DNA from: Mermis nigrescens
Taxonomy: Eukaryota > Nematoda > Enoplea > Mermithida > Mermithidae
NCBI GenBank assembly: GCA_036768485.1
Contig: JAVLUZ010000347.1
Span: forward strand, 558,001-622,000
Direction: 5' to 3'
Length of the DNA: 64,000 bases
Positions 11,801 to 21,335 of the stretch are shown piece by piece (the stretch's first letter is position 1; the number at the start of each line of letters is the position of its first letter). The position numbers and the translations under genes were made by a program. Under the pieces are notes generated by a model. The model saw only the letters and a program-made list of their open reading frames with translations, ran no database searches and was not told the origin of the DNA.

Positions 11801-14082
11801 TTTTTGAATTTAGGGGTGGGGTCCGGCCGGACCCCCCATTCGCGTCCCACAGAGATACGTGCCTGCTCACCCCCAAAAAAGCTTTCACCCCCTGCACCCC
11901 CAGAAAAGTTTTCACCCCTGCAAAAACTTCCCCCAGAATTGTCGATTTTTCGAATGTTTCCAAAAATTTATAGAAAAGATGTTTTTTAAGCGTTTTCTTT
12001 CAGATAAGTGCCAAATTTTCGGCTCTTTGCGCCATTATACTTATGTTTCGCGACTATATTCTGCTTTGATTTGTTCCGACTTTTTTTATTTTTTTCGAAA
12101 TTTTTTTGTTTTTATGCTCTAGAAAGATAGAGCATCGTTAGATTCGCTTAAAAACGATGTTTTTGACGCGTACCTACCATTTTTGGATAAAAAAGGCACA
12201 TTATAATTTCAACCCCTTCCATAGTTCCCATGCTACGCATATATGATCGTAACACTGTTTTTATTGCTTAGTTCAAGAATATTTTTTTATTCTTTGCATC
12301 TTGTCGGGGTTGATGGCATGAAAAGATAACGACCCGATTTGTTGCGGTGTCCGGTTTGGTTTGTAAAATTTCCAAAGGTGAACGTGGGTTGAAAAATTAA
12401 TGAGAGGGTCAATTAATGAGAAAAAATCGCGTAAAAAACCAAAACAATTTGAAAAATTTGATTCTATAGGGTCTTTAGAATTTTGGTTGTGGTCGTACGT
12501 GTACTGACCACACATGGGCGTGGGGGGTTTGGGAGTATGCACCTCCCAGAAGTTGAAATACCCCCCCACCAGAAATCAGAATACCTCCCAAAATTCAAAT
12601 TTTGAAATTTTTTTGCTTTTTCAGCGAGTTTTTGATGCCATTGGATAGTGCTCGATGAGAAACGTCGAAAAATGGTGTTTTTTGCCATACAACCACTTTT
12701 AGGACCATTTTTTGACCTTTGAAAATTTTTTCATCCCCCAGAATTTCGGTGCTGCCCACCTATGGTACTGACTCAAAGCGGTTTTCTGACCATATTTATG
12801 TGGTGTAAATGAGTCCAATTTTGGCCAACTGGCTGAATAAACGCCTGAAAATGGTAAAAAAATACTTGATTTTATCAAAAAATGGAGTTCAAACATTTTC
12901 AGACCTCTGAGTGATGGGGTACGGTTGACCCTGGGAGGAGGATCCCCCATTCCCACCTATCACATGTGTGGTTGTGTGACCCTTTGCACTCTGGGGTCCA
13001 CCTATACTTGTAACGGGGAGCTTTTGGGTTATCCACCGCCAAACTTTGAACTTCTCGCCCCTAAAGTCAGAAAGCTTTAGACCCTCACCTTCTATTTCTG
13101 GAAAAATTTGCGTTTTAGCCCTTTTACCTATTTTTTGACGGTTTTTGTTCAAAATTGGAGGTCATTTACCCACTGTTTTTTGTATTCGGCAAAGATTTTT
13201 CCCGATGTACAAAGACTTTTCGGGACCGTCTTTGTACATGTACAACGATTTTTGGGAAGACCAAAATTGCAAAAAGGTCTAAAATTCGGAAAAATTTCGG
13301 CTCTTCGCGCCGAAATGAATAATTGTTAATTGTGTGTTCTGGATATCTTTATAATAGCAGAAATTGCATTTCGAAAGGGAAAATGTCAAATCTTGTTTTA
13401 AGACCATTCTTAGTGATCTTTGCCTTTAAAGACCCAGAATTCAGCTAAAATACACTACCAAAAGTCGAACAACTCGGTTTTTACAACACGAAAATCGCTA
13501 CTGTATCATATTTTAGTACCCAAAAATTTGTGTGTACAAAATGTACAAAAACTTTTGGGGACCATCTTTGTACATGTACAAACGGAGCTTGTACAAAAAA
13601 CGCTGCATTTACCCCCCTTCCTCAATAGCCAGGACCCCCATGTAAGATTTTCAGCCGCTACATGTATGGTCAACAACACCCTGGATCCATGTGTGGTTAG
13701 CGGACCTACGCCTCGGAGTGGGATTTGAAACCCATGATCCAAAACTCCAATGGAATTGAAATTTTGGTATTTTTCCACGATTTTAGCGATTGTTTAAATC
13801 AAAACCCATAAAATTCAGTTTAAATTCTTTGGTTTCACACGTCGATATTTTTCTTCAGAATTTAAGGCCCTGTGGCGAAGCGTGGCAGTGGATCACTTGG
13901 ACGAAAAGAAAATCGACGAATATTTGCACAAGCACGGCATTGATTCGATGAAGGATCTGCCCCAAAAAAAGTCGGGTCCGGCCGGGCAAGCGCCTAAAAG
14001 AAAAAATATCCGAAAGCGCGCCATCGTTATGCACAACGAACATTTGAAAAATTCGGGCGTCCTCATGGATTTCGACGAATGA
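2674..14082 (+). CDS. GTF2E2: General transcription factor IIE subunit beta (TFIIE-beta), six exons, complete
   Basis: TFIIE-beta is the small subunit of TFIIE, which recruits and regulates TFIIH in the RNA polymerase II pre-initiation complex in the nucleus. Exons join in phase at 2674-2848, 3701-3759, 4885-4989, 7450-7635, 9432-9534 and 13859-14082, giving 283 aa (the human protein has 291). What is seen: an N-terminus starting MDPALLKQREAF like the family; a Lys/Ser-rich linker (about 20-58); FGNLAKVVDHMKKRH then LTFDEILEEA and TKQWLLEALPRNPRI (first winged helix, about 62-125); LLQVLKRHDLEGRAGILMSE, PNSEKAIK and RVLFYND (second winged helix, about 135-205); EEFKALWRSV; and a basic C-terminus with HNEHLKNSGVL. 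All introns are GT-AG except intron 5 (GC-AG). The introns hold R1, R2, R3, R4, R5 and R6 transposon copies. The short exon 2 was placed by homology and phase and is the least certain part. Confidence 0.93.
2949..3295 (+). mobile_element. R6 repeat, GTF2E2 intron 1
   Basis: Inverted match to 10578-10962. Ends GTGCACAAGGTCAGGATCGG and GTCCGGCTGACCCTTCAG. Shared core: TCACGATTTTTTTGCTGTTT and CAAAATGGTCGAAATA. Confidence 0.65.
3701..3759 (+). CDS. GTF2E2: GTF2E2 exon 2 (short)
   Basis: 59-base exon with acceptor AAACAG|CG and donor ATGAAA|GTATTA. It encodes QASMVASFGNLAKVVDHMK, which matches the family segment YKFGVLAKIVNYMK. It restores the phase needed between exons 1 and 3 (enters after one base, leaves in phase 0). 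It is too short for simple ORF detection. Confidence 0.8.
4340..4785 (+). repeat. R8-type repeat, GTF2E2 intron 2
   Basis: G-rich, AT-rich repeat ending GAGCCGTTACATGTATGCCC. Similar text (GCCGTTAC or GCCGCTACATGTATGG, with blocks like AAATGACCAAAAAACGCAAG) recurs near 10240-10430, 6840-7160, 12770-13150 and 13600-13672. Poorly bounded. Confidence 0.4.
4885..4989 (+). CDS. GTF2E2: GTF2E2 exon 3
   Basis: 35 codons with acceptor GAACAG|AAAAGA and donor CTTGAA|GTAGAA. It encodes KRHLAQTAWSLTFDEILEEA followed by HLFDLSNRTKQWLLE, part of the first winged-helix domain. Joining to exon 4 gives WLLEALPRNP, which aligns with the family. Confidence 0.9.
5355..5621 (-). mobile_element. R1 MITE in GTF2E2 intron 3
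   Basis: Flanked by GATATTAC on both sides (5347-5354 and 5622-5629), a perfect 8-bp target duplication. Confidence 0.85.
6233..6484 (+). mobile_element. R1 MITE in GTF2E2 intron 3
   Basis: Flanked by GGTGCTTGG on both sides (6224-6232 and 6485-6493); 8-9 bp target duplication. Confidence 0.85.
7450..7635 (+). CDS. GTF2E2: GTF2E2 exon 4
   Basis: 62 codons with acceptor CATCAG|GCTTTG and donor ATCAAA|GTGATA. It encodes the end of winged helix 1 and the start of winged helix 2, with RHDLEGRAGILMSELADCIP and PNSEKAIK as the recognisable motifs. The open frame extends upstream into the intron as a hydrophobic stretch from 7333; that part is not exonic. Confidence 0.92.
7980..8392 (-). mobile_element. 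R2 element, GTF2E2 intron 4
   Basis: R2 is a ~350-400 bp repeat with ends like CATGCGCAGCATGGGAATTC. Its core contains CGTCAAAAACATCATTTTTC, TTGAACAAAATATAGTC, GGCGCGAAGCGCC and AAAATCGCGAATTCTGG. No coding frame is conserved. Ends are approximate. Confidence 0.65.
8393..8680 (+). mobile_element. R2 element, inverted neighbour, GTF2E2 intron 4
   Basis: Head-to-head with the copy at 7980-8392. It lacks the left end and begins within GATACGCGTCAAAAACATCA. Confidence 0.62.
9432..9534 (+). CDS. GTF2E2: GTF2E2 exon 5, ending at a GC splice donor
   Basis: 103 bases with acceptor CTTTCAG|GACCTA. It encodes DLGDAVTIINTNLNKRKDRV then LFYNDVES. The exon must end GATGAAG because exon 6 starts AATTTAAGG, completing DEEFKALWRSV. 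The intron therefore starts GCAAGT, a good GC-AG donor. Confidence 0.88.
9966..10219 (-). mobile_element. R1 MITE in GTF2E2 intron 5
   Basis: Perfect 8-bp target duplication CTCTAGAC (9958-9965 and 10220-10227). Confidence 0.88.
10578..10962 (-). mobile_element. R6 repeat, GTF2E2 intron 5
   Basis: Partner of 2949-3295 in opposite orientation. Contains CCGGCGCTTCGCGCCCG, which the other copy has largely lost. Confidence 0.65.
10973..11157 (+). mobile_element. R4 hAT-type MITE, short form, GTF2E2 intron 5
   Basis: Ends CAGGGGCGGATTTAGG and TGGATTCGTCACTG. Flanked by ATGATGTC / ATGATGTA (7 of 8). Confidence 0.78.
11692..11865 (+). mobile_element. R5 hAT-type MITE inserted in R2, GTF2E2 intron 5
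   Basis: Starts CAGGCATCTAGCTGGCC and ends GATACGTGCCTG. Flanked by CTCAGCCC / CTCACCCC (7 of 8). R2 sequence continues to the right. Confidence 0.75.
11866..12242 (-). mobile_element. R2 element, GTF2E2 intron 5
   Basis: R2 core in minus orientation. Its right-hand end sequence is interrupted by R5 at 11692-11865. Confidence 0.62.
12509..12764 (-). mobile_element. R1 MITE in GTF2E2 intron 5
   Basis: Perfect 8-bp target duplication GTACTGAC (12501-12508 and 12765-12772). Confidence 0.88.
13171..13606 (+). mobile_element. R3 element, GTF2E2 intron 5
   Basis: About 435 bp, from ACTGTTTTTTGTATTCGG to CTTGTACAAAAAACGCTG; the short end repeats form an inverted pair (CTGTTTTTTG / CAAAAAACGCTG). 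Rich in GTACAAAGACTTTT and TTTGTACATGTACA, which is itself palindromic. Confidence 0.7.
13859..14082 (+). CDS. GTF2E2: GTF2E2 exon 6 with stop
   Basis: Acceptor TTCTTCAG|AATTT and stop TGA at 14080-14082. It encodes EFKALWRSVAVDHLDEKKID, then DEYLHKHGIDSMKDL, a basic stretch and HNEHLKNSGVLMDFDE, matching the TFIIE-beta C-terminus. Confidence 0.93.
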
Positions 14083-14229
14083 TTGATTTGGCGACCTCCC
14101 TTAATCCAGTGCGTAGGCTGAAACGCGAAAATATGGGTTTAAGCCATATCGGAGAACTGTCGTTTTTTTGATTTTTCAGTTGTTTATGTACATATTGTTT
14201 GCTGTACATATGTATGTATTATGATTCGG

Positions 14230-14235
14230 AATAAA
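14230..14235 (+). terminator. Poly(A) signal of GTF2E2
   Basis: AATAAA about 150 bases after the GTF2E2 stop codon, followed by a GT-rich stretch (TTACTGTTTGTTCTGTTTGT). Canonical motif in the expected place. Confidence 0.65.
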
Positions 14236-14353
14236 ACCGGGGTTTAGCACTTACTGTTTGTTCTGTTTGTCGTCAATTTATGGGTACAGTAGAGACATAG
14301 GCTTCTAATGGCAAATTTCCATTTTTTTAAAATCAAGTTCGACATGTCGTATT

Positions 14354-14594
14354 TATAGGCGGGCGGCACCAAAGTTCTCGGGGGTGCAAGATTTTTTCAA
14401 AGGTAAAAAATGGCCTTAAAAATGGTGGTTTGGCAAAAACACACCATTTTTCAACATCGGGCACTACCCATTGGCATCAAAAGATTGCGAAAAAACATCA
14501 ATTCAAAAATTGAATTCTGGTGGGTATTTCGGTTTCTGAGGGGTATTTTGGTATCTGGAGGGTGCATACCCCTAAGCCCCCACGCCTAGGTATG
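14354..14594 (+). mobile_element. R1 MITE 3' of GTF2E2
   Basis: Recognised by TATAGGCGGGCGGCACC and CCCCCACGCCTAGGTATG ends. The flanks GTCGTATT and GTCGTCTC are only a partial target duplication. Confidence 0.75.
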
Positions 14595-15169
14595 GTCGTC
14601 TCTATTTTTAGAAATCCGAAAAATACCTAAAATAGAAAGAGTGCGATCTGCGATTTATTCGGATAGTAATGGCTTAGGTTCAGGGTTCACTAGGGATTGA
14701 ATTGGGTGGGTGTAGCCGATTTCGAATTTTCAGGCAGTTCGCCTTCTTCTTTTACTATGTGACGCGATGCTTCATCCATTTTCGCTCCAATTAAGCCCTG
14801 CCTGATCCCAGCACCGACTACACTGCCCACTTATCTCACCAGGATAGCGTTTTAAACGTTAACGTTATTTAAATGTCGTTAATTTTTAAAACGTACATAT
14901 TTTTCAACATAGCATGCTTCATAAATTTTTGTACTTACATATGCTGGTTGAAAATTTCGTGCTAAAGCTAAAAATGCAATTTAAAATTCACTGGCTTTAA
15001 TATTACGATCGAAAAACAAAATTTAACGTTATTTTTGATGTTGTGTTTCGACGGGAAAAATCAAAACATTCTTTAACTGTGGAAAGTATTCCACCAAAGT
15101 TTCAAGATGAATGCTTCATTATCCAGAAACTAACATTATTATAACGATTAGCAGGCCTCTCGCCGACCT

Positions 15170-15456
15170 CTCCGCCAGAATTGTCGATTTTTCGAAAAAA
15201 TCGTAAAAAGTATACTGTTTTATCATTTTGCGCTAATTTTTGGCTCAAAATTATACTAACGTTTTGTTCAATTTAGGTAGTACTCATTTTAAAAGTTTTT
15301 TAACTGTTTCAGGTTTTTATGTCCTAGAAAGAAAGAGCATCGTCTGAAACGTTGGTAAACAATGTTTTTGACGTGTAGCTATGAGTTTTCAGCCCCAAAA
15401 GGCGCATTTTTAAAATATATTTTATGGCTAGAGAATTTTGGCCCCGAGAATCCCAT
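15170..15456 (-). mobile_element. R2 element, degenerate
   Basis: CAGAATTGTCGATTTTTCG, GTCCTAGAAAGAAAGAGCAT CGTCTGAAACG and TTTTTGACGTGTAGCTA of R2 are present. Ends unclear. Confidence 0.5.
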
Positions 15457-15499
15457 ACCTATACGTTTATGGTCCGCGCACATGTTTATAACTTGAATG

Positions 15500-15762
15500 C
15501 ATACGTGGGCAGCAAGAAAATTCTGGGGGGGTGCAAAAATTTTTTTGAAGGTCAAAAAAGGTCTTAAAAATGGTGGCATGGCGATAAAAACACCATTTTT
15601 CGACGTTTCTCATCAAGCACTATCCATTGGCATCAAAAAATTGCGAAACAAACGAAAAAAATTTTCGAAAATTGAATTCTGGGGGGTATTTTGATTTCTG
15701 GGGGGGTATTTTGGTTTCTGGGGGGTGGGTGCATACCCCCCAAACCCCCACGCCCAGGTGTG
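15500..15762 (+). mobile_element. R1 MITE, intergenic
   Basis: Perfect 8-bp target duplication CTTGAATG (15492-15499 and 15763-15770). Confidence 0.88.
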
Positions 15763-18373
15763 CTTGAATGCCGGTAAAATGTCCAGGACTTGCATTCATC
15801 ATTTCGCGCTCAGTCTTCTAATTTTTTCCTCCCTGTGGTGCGAAAAATATATTTAATTTTTTCAAATTATACTAAAGTCCATCAATCTAGCGTGCGCGTG
15901 CAGTTCAATTTTCTATTTTTCATGTTAAATTTTTTATGCTGCTTGTAGTTTTCTATTTCTCATGTTAAATTTCGTGATGCTGCTTCAATTTTCGTGCCCT
16001 GCATTTCAGAATAGTTAGTTTTATTCATTTTAGAACTTCTAACATCCGTTTCTTATTTTCTCTGTTTTGCACTCATACAATTAATGTGACAACAAAATTC
16101 TTATTTTGCAATTTCATTGGTCTTCAGTATTCCGAAGTTTTGAAAAATGACCGCAGATGCATAATTTTGGGTTAGCCGGGTAAGCAAAATTTTTTAACGT
16201 CAAAATGGTCTAATAGACGAAAACAAAATTTCTTCTCGTCGTCTAGTGAGTTTTAAGTTTGAATTTTTCTGACTTTTAGACTTTAAATTTTTTGACTCTT
16301 TTTTAAATTTTCTTTCGTGAAAAATTTGTCGTTCACTTATGGCCTTTAAGCTTCAATTTTCTCAAAGAACTTTCCATCTTAAGGTGGAACAATTTTTCTA
16401 ACTCTGTGTGCACACCTGCCCACCTGGTAATCATTGCGGAATGCGATTTTGTAGAAACGCGGACTGAGATTTTTGTATAGACTGTACAAATACGTAACCG
16501 TCGACCCTATGTTTCTTGTACTATTTATAAGAATGTAGGTACTTTAATTTGAGTCATTCGTTAATACCTTGCGCGTCCTTTTAAAAATGAGTTTAATATT
16601 GAATTCGTAAAACTTTGCTATAAAACAGGTTTTTTGGCAGTCGCCTACTCAATTTCTTTCCATCATTTCAAGTCTCAATGTCTATAATTGCCATATAAGG
16701 TTTTCGTCGTTTCTCGTTTGTTTGTCTAAACTGGTCCTAGCCTGAGCAGCACAACTTCGGTGTTCTAAAGTATGCGAATCCGTTTTGAGGCTGTCACATA
16801 AAAACATAATATTCAAAAAAGTAAAAAAGCCAAAAATTGTTTCTGACTAGGTAAATCGTCGGTGTTTTAGCATAATCTTTCCTGCGCCTTGTATTAAACA
16901 CCATTCGGACTCAGAGCAAGCGCTTAATTCACCAGTTTGCTGATTATTTTTTCCTTTTTTTGAATTTTTATTCGATGAGAATGTGCATTACGATAAATAC
17001 CGGAAATTCTAGTTTTCTCGTGTCCTCGGCGTTTTTTTAATCAAAAAGAGGATCGTTTGAGAAACAATTTTACATTTATCCTAAATCCGGATGCTGTCCA
17101 CTGATCTTTCCTATTTTGCCGAAATGATCAGTGATGTAAATAAATGGCTTGGGATTAGGGAAGATTGCTTACGCGTATTTAAGAAAAAACAATTTGTTTC
17201 GTTAAACTTTTCTGGGGCTCATCCGACTGCTGATCCTCGAAAAATTCAAGTTTTTTTAGAAAACTTAGAACACTGTTTATCAGTCTTATGCAAATTTATT
17301 GGGAAACAAAGCTTCTGAATTTCTGGGAAAGAAGATCAGGCACGCCCTTTGAGGTCCTGTCGCGTCAAAAACCTATAATCTACGACTTCTAGAGATTTGG
17401 GGCAATTGTGAAAAGTTTCGATTTTTACTTCGTTTTATATTTTTATTTTAATTTTATTTTTTTCGCTTCATTTTTTCAAGTTTTTATTTCATGAATGTTC
17501 CCTCATGTCACCCATAAAATTAAGTTTTCTGGTATCTCGGTCAAAGGTCCATAAGTGCGAAGCATGGCTGATGTAGAAGAAAGTCTGAAAGCTTATTTGG
17601 GGTGAAGTGGCCTCGAAAATACGTAAAACATCAAAATAGCGTAATAACTGATATAATGAACAATTATTATGGTCGATTTCAAATACTTGCAAGAAAGTTT
17701 GAATTTCATCCAGTTTTTGACCTTGATTTTGCCTTATTATTCCCAAAAAGTTTTTTGTTCATTTTTCTGAGGTGTACTAAACCCCGAAACGCCTTCACTA
17801 GCAGGTCTGCTTTTGACCAAAAAGTCCACATGCGCCTACGTATGTCTAATAAAAGCCCCATTCCATAATCTACAGCTGCTTAAGCAGATAATTTGCATAG
17901 GAAATAAATTGCTTATTGCGCGTCAAGAGAATAATTTCTGTAATTTATAGATTTTTGATTTTTATATTCCACGCGCTTTGTTAGATCATTTCAAACGATT
18001 CGCTCGCACAGAAGTTTCTGTAGTTAAACTATACATTCAAAGTCACGAGGCAAATACGCTTCAAAAATGTAAAAATATAAAAACGCTTTAAAAGTATAAA
18101 AGTTTAAAAAAGTGCACTTTTGTACATGTACTTTATTTGTACAAGCCCGTCTATCTTGAATATACATTTAGCGCGTATGCAGCTGATAATAATTAAGAAT
18201 GGCCCCTACTTCGCTTTATATTTCTCGTCGATGAAGGCTTCTTACTGCGCTAAATAGCTCTTTTATCTTCACTTTTAACACATGTGGCAATATCTACTTC
18301 ACCGCTTCTAAGGCAACTATTGTATTTTTTAATCGCTCGGAAATTTGCTTGGTGAATGACACGCCGTTAAATT

Positions 18374-18462
18374 CGGCTTAAAACAGGATTTTTGGCCTTT
18401 TAGTGATCAAACTACTTTTTTTCGCGTTTGCATCCGCGGGGCGTCTATGTTTGTTGTGTATA
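18374..18462 (+). promoter_or_regulatory. Conserved upstream block, paralogue A copy
   Basis: AAAACAGGATTTTT, then ATCAAAC, a T run, TTCG and GGGGCGTCTAT. The same order of short blocks occurs upstream of B and C, where the surrounding DNA is otherwise diverged. It lies 2.8 kb before exon 1 of A. It may be a promoter or enhancer; reading frames across it are not shared between copies. Confidence 0.45.
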
Positions 18463-19439
18463 CAAAATTTGGGCCGAACAATGCATCATCTCAACATTCA
18501 ATTGGTGGCCATTTTGGTAAATTTTTTCCGGTTATTGATGTTAGTGCAAACTTGTCAACATTATGTTATGCCACTGATGAATTTTTGTGCAGGATGTGCG
18601 CTGCTCCGGCGCTTAATCAATTTGCGTGACTTTTGTAAATTAGGTACATGTATACTTTATTAGTGTATTTTTCTTTGTTTTCCTTACGAACTTGTGCTTC
18701 GAAATGAAATCATTTCTGTACAATTATAATGAAAGTAAATGCTCGAAATTTCAATTTCATTGGCCACTCGTATTTAACGAAGCTTTTTTCTAAGTTTCGA
18801 TTTTAGACTCGGAAAACGTTCATTTTTAAATTGAAAATGCAAAAAAATTTATAGAAATTTGATAAATTTGACATATGTCATATATCGACAATGCTGATAA
18901 TGTATGTATGATAATGCAAGTGAACGGAAGGAATGCGTCCGCTCCAAAAAATGCATTAATCGATTGGAGTTTGCGCGGCTCGTTTGAATTAATTAATTCT
19001 ATTCACAATATTTCTTTCGTATTTTCATTATCAAAAATCGAGCCTATTTCTTTTGTAGCCTACATAATAGAAAATAGTAATTCGATTTTTAGGATAATGA
19101 TGCTTCAACAAAAGCTATTTTGGTGATTAGATTCATAGAGACAGCCTTGCTAATATTCTAACATCTCAAAATTAGGAAATTCAATCTGTCACGATTTCAT
19201 GACAAAGATATAAAACATGCGCATCGGAGGGCTTCCTGATTTCCATTATACTCTCCAAATGGAGTTTTGGGCTGAGGACCGATGGGTTGGAGTGAGTGTA
19301 GCATTTTTGACATTCCTTACTAGATAGCTTATTTAAAAACATAATAAAACAAGTTTTTAAAATATCTAATGAATAGGAGCAACATAACCAACTTGAAAAC
19401 CAAACAAATTGAATTCGCTAAATACGCTTCAATCGTCAA

Positions 19440-19670
19440 CACACGTTGGGGGAGGGTTTGGGGATATGCACCTCCCTCCAGAAGGCCGAATACTCTCCAC
19501 CAAAAAAAAACAAAATACCCCCAATTTTGTTGTTGTTTTTTCGCAATTTTTCAATGCCAATGGATATTGCTAGATGAGAAACGTTGAAAATGGTGTTTTT
19601 TCGCCATACCACTATTTTTAAGACCACCTTTTGATACTTAAAAAATCCCTTTCCCAGAACTTTGGTGACG
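19440..19670 (-). mobile_element. R1 MITE, intergenic
   Basis: Target duplication ATCGTCAA / ATCGTCAC (7 of 8). Confidence 0.8.
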
Positions 19671-20090
19671 ATCGTCACAATTTTGTTTTAATTTTAAGTT
19701 TTTGTGTTCAGGTGAAAAATCATCACCTTAATAACACAGATAACCATAAATATATAGTGCATCTACGTTATTTAGCTGATCATCTGATAAAACAGCAATT
19801 TTACTCATAAATAGCGAATTTTCAGACCTATTTTTGACTTTAAAGAAAAGTTGTAATACGACGGCCCCCTTGCGAAAATCCCCGATCCGCCACTGGCGCG
19901 AAGCGTCGAAAAATTGCGAGTTTTGAGCCACAAATTGCTAAAATGGTTCGAAGCACCATATTTTCTCAGATTCTCGGAATTCGAAAAATGCGAATGGCCA
20001 CCAACATTTTACAGAGATCACCGACAATTCTGGGGGTCAAAACTCCTCAAACTCCTAGGTGACATATGTAGAATTGTCCAAGTAGTCTAT

Positions 20091-20135
20091 ATTCAATATA
20101 GATTTCTATATTGGATATAGAAATCTATATTGAAT
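20091..20135. repeat. Perfect 45-bp hairpin
   Basis: Arms 20091-20111 and 20115-20135 are exact reverse complements of each other (21 bp each) around TGG. AT-rich (ATTCAATATAGATTTC...). Confidence 0.9.
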
Positions 20136-20170
20136 TTTGGTTGAATAGGACGAAAATTTAAAAATTTTAA

Positions 20171-20436
20171 AATTTTTGCTATAAAATGTCAAAGGCTGTC
20201 TGTTCTCTGCTCTCATTATTTGTCCTTCTTTGAAAAAAAATTTGGTCATTCCTGAAAAAACTAACAGTTGTCTTATTCTCAACATGACAACGGACATTTC
20301 TGTCGATATACAAATGCTTAATTAGGTAATTTAATTTTGTCTTACAAACTCATTAAGACTCGTCAGAATTATCGTTTAGTTTGATGCTGATATTTTATGT
20401 ACAGAATTATTAGCTATTATATATATTACGAAAATT
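20171..20436 (+). repeat. Local direct duplication, copy 1
   Basis: About 265 bp matching 20884-21147 with small indels: GCTGTCTGTTCTCTGCTCTC / GCTGTCTATTCTCTGCTCTT, AACTCATTAAGACTCGTCAG / AACTCATTGAGACTCGTCAG. It ends about 0.85 kb before exon 1 of FRRS1-like A. Confidence 0.82.
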
Positions 20437-20559
20437 AAAATTTGAAATATATATAGCCGCTATATCATCGATGTAACGGTTTTTTTCTGTTTCATTTATA
20501 CTTTTGCGCCTCATAAAACATGTAATCTCGCATAATGTAATTTTTTAGGTATACTTGTG

Positions 20560-20750
20560 CTATTTCACGCATCCTTTTTGTTTCTTTCTTACTATAGCAT
20601 GCTGCACTTCTATACCTGTCTTTCTTTCTTTTTTTGTTATTTTTCTTTTTTCTTTTTATTTGGTATTTGCTTTTTATTCATCTAATTATTTATTTACTTA
20701 TTTATTTTTCTCCTCATTTTCTCCTTTTTGCTTATTTCTCGTATTGATGA
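20560..20750 (+). repeat. Polypyrimidine tract
   Basis: Almost purine-free on the + strand for long stretches (TTTCTTTCTTTTTTTGTTAT, CTCCTCATTTTCTCC). Similar tracts occur at 37270-37590 and 56880-57000. Confidence 0.6.
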
Positions 20751-20883
20751 CTTCTTACTATATGGTGCTGATGATTACCTAATAGCTACCATAATTTAAT
20801 AAAAATGATCGTATTTGTTAGGGGATAAATACTATGCAAGTTTTAATAAGTCTAGAAAGTGATATTAGTGCGTTCTCGTTTGA

Positions 20884-21147
20884 AATTTTGCCATAAAAGT
20901 CAAACGCTGTCTATTCTCTGCTCTTATTATTTGTTTTTCGGTAAAAAAATTATGGTCATTCCTTAAAAAACTAACAGTGGTCTCATTCTCAAAATGACAA
21001 CGAACATTCCTGTCGATATGCTTAATTCGGCAATTTGATTTTGTCTCACAAACTCATTGAGACTCGTCAGAATTATCGATTACTTTGATGCCGATGTTTT
21101 ATTTACAGGATTATTAGCTATTATGTATATATTACGAAAATTCATTC
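20884..21147 (+). repeat. Local direct duplication, copy 2
   Basis: Partner of 20171-20436. It lies immediately upstream of exon 1 of FRRS1-like A (21291), so it could hold promoter sequence. Confidence 0.82.
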
Positions 21148-21290
21148 TGACAATATATTGAAGTGAGCCCAGATGAACTTGTCCATTTCCAGAATTGCTT
21201 AGCAACGTAAATTTTTACCGGTCTTATTCAGCTATCGGTTTTTACCGCTCAAACTAAGAGTTGAATCGACTTCCTTAGACGACTTTACGC

Positions 21291-21335
21291 ATGCATTTTC
21301 ATTATTGTTTGATTGCTTGGCTCGTCGGATTGAAG
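21291..21335 (+). CDS. FRRS1: FRRS1-like A exon 1 (signal peptide)
   Basis: 15 codons, MHFHYCLIAWLVGLK, then donor |GTAAAT. It was found by aligning to exon 1 of the downstream paralogues (MHFYSHLIIVSIGFK in B and the end of exon 1 in C), all leaving in phase 0 after a Lys codon. It is too short for ORF detection and lies 6.9 kb from exon 2. Confidence 0.78.

Larger units (their letters stand above)
14236..21290. other. Intergenic region between GTF2E2 and FRRS1-like A
   Basis: Contains three R1 copies, one R2 relic, the upstream block at 18374, the 45-bp hairpin and the local duplication. Frames at 17091-17318 and 18403-18663 have no recognisable family and no supporting splice pattern. The rest is AT-rich DNA with no support for a gene. 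Confidence 0.55.

Noticed and set aside
17091..17318. 75-codon frame in the GTF2E2 to FRRS1-like A spacer
   Set aside because: Reads like a plausible protein but I recognise no family. No flanking exons in phase or poly(A) signal could be linked to it.
18403..18663. Overlapping 60- and 86-codon frames
   Set aside because: They overlap the conserved upstream block, but the paralogous blocks at 48053 and 57549 do not keep either frame, so the conservation is not coding.
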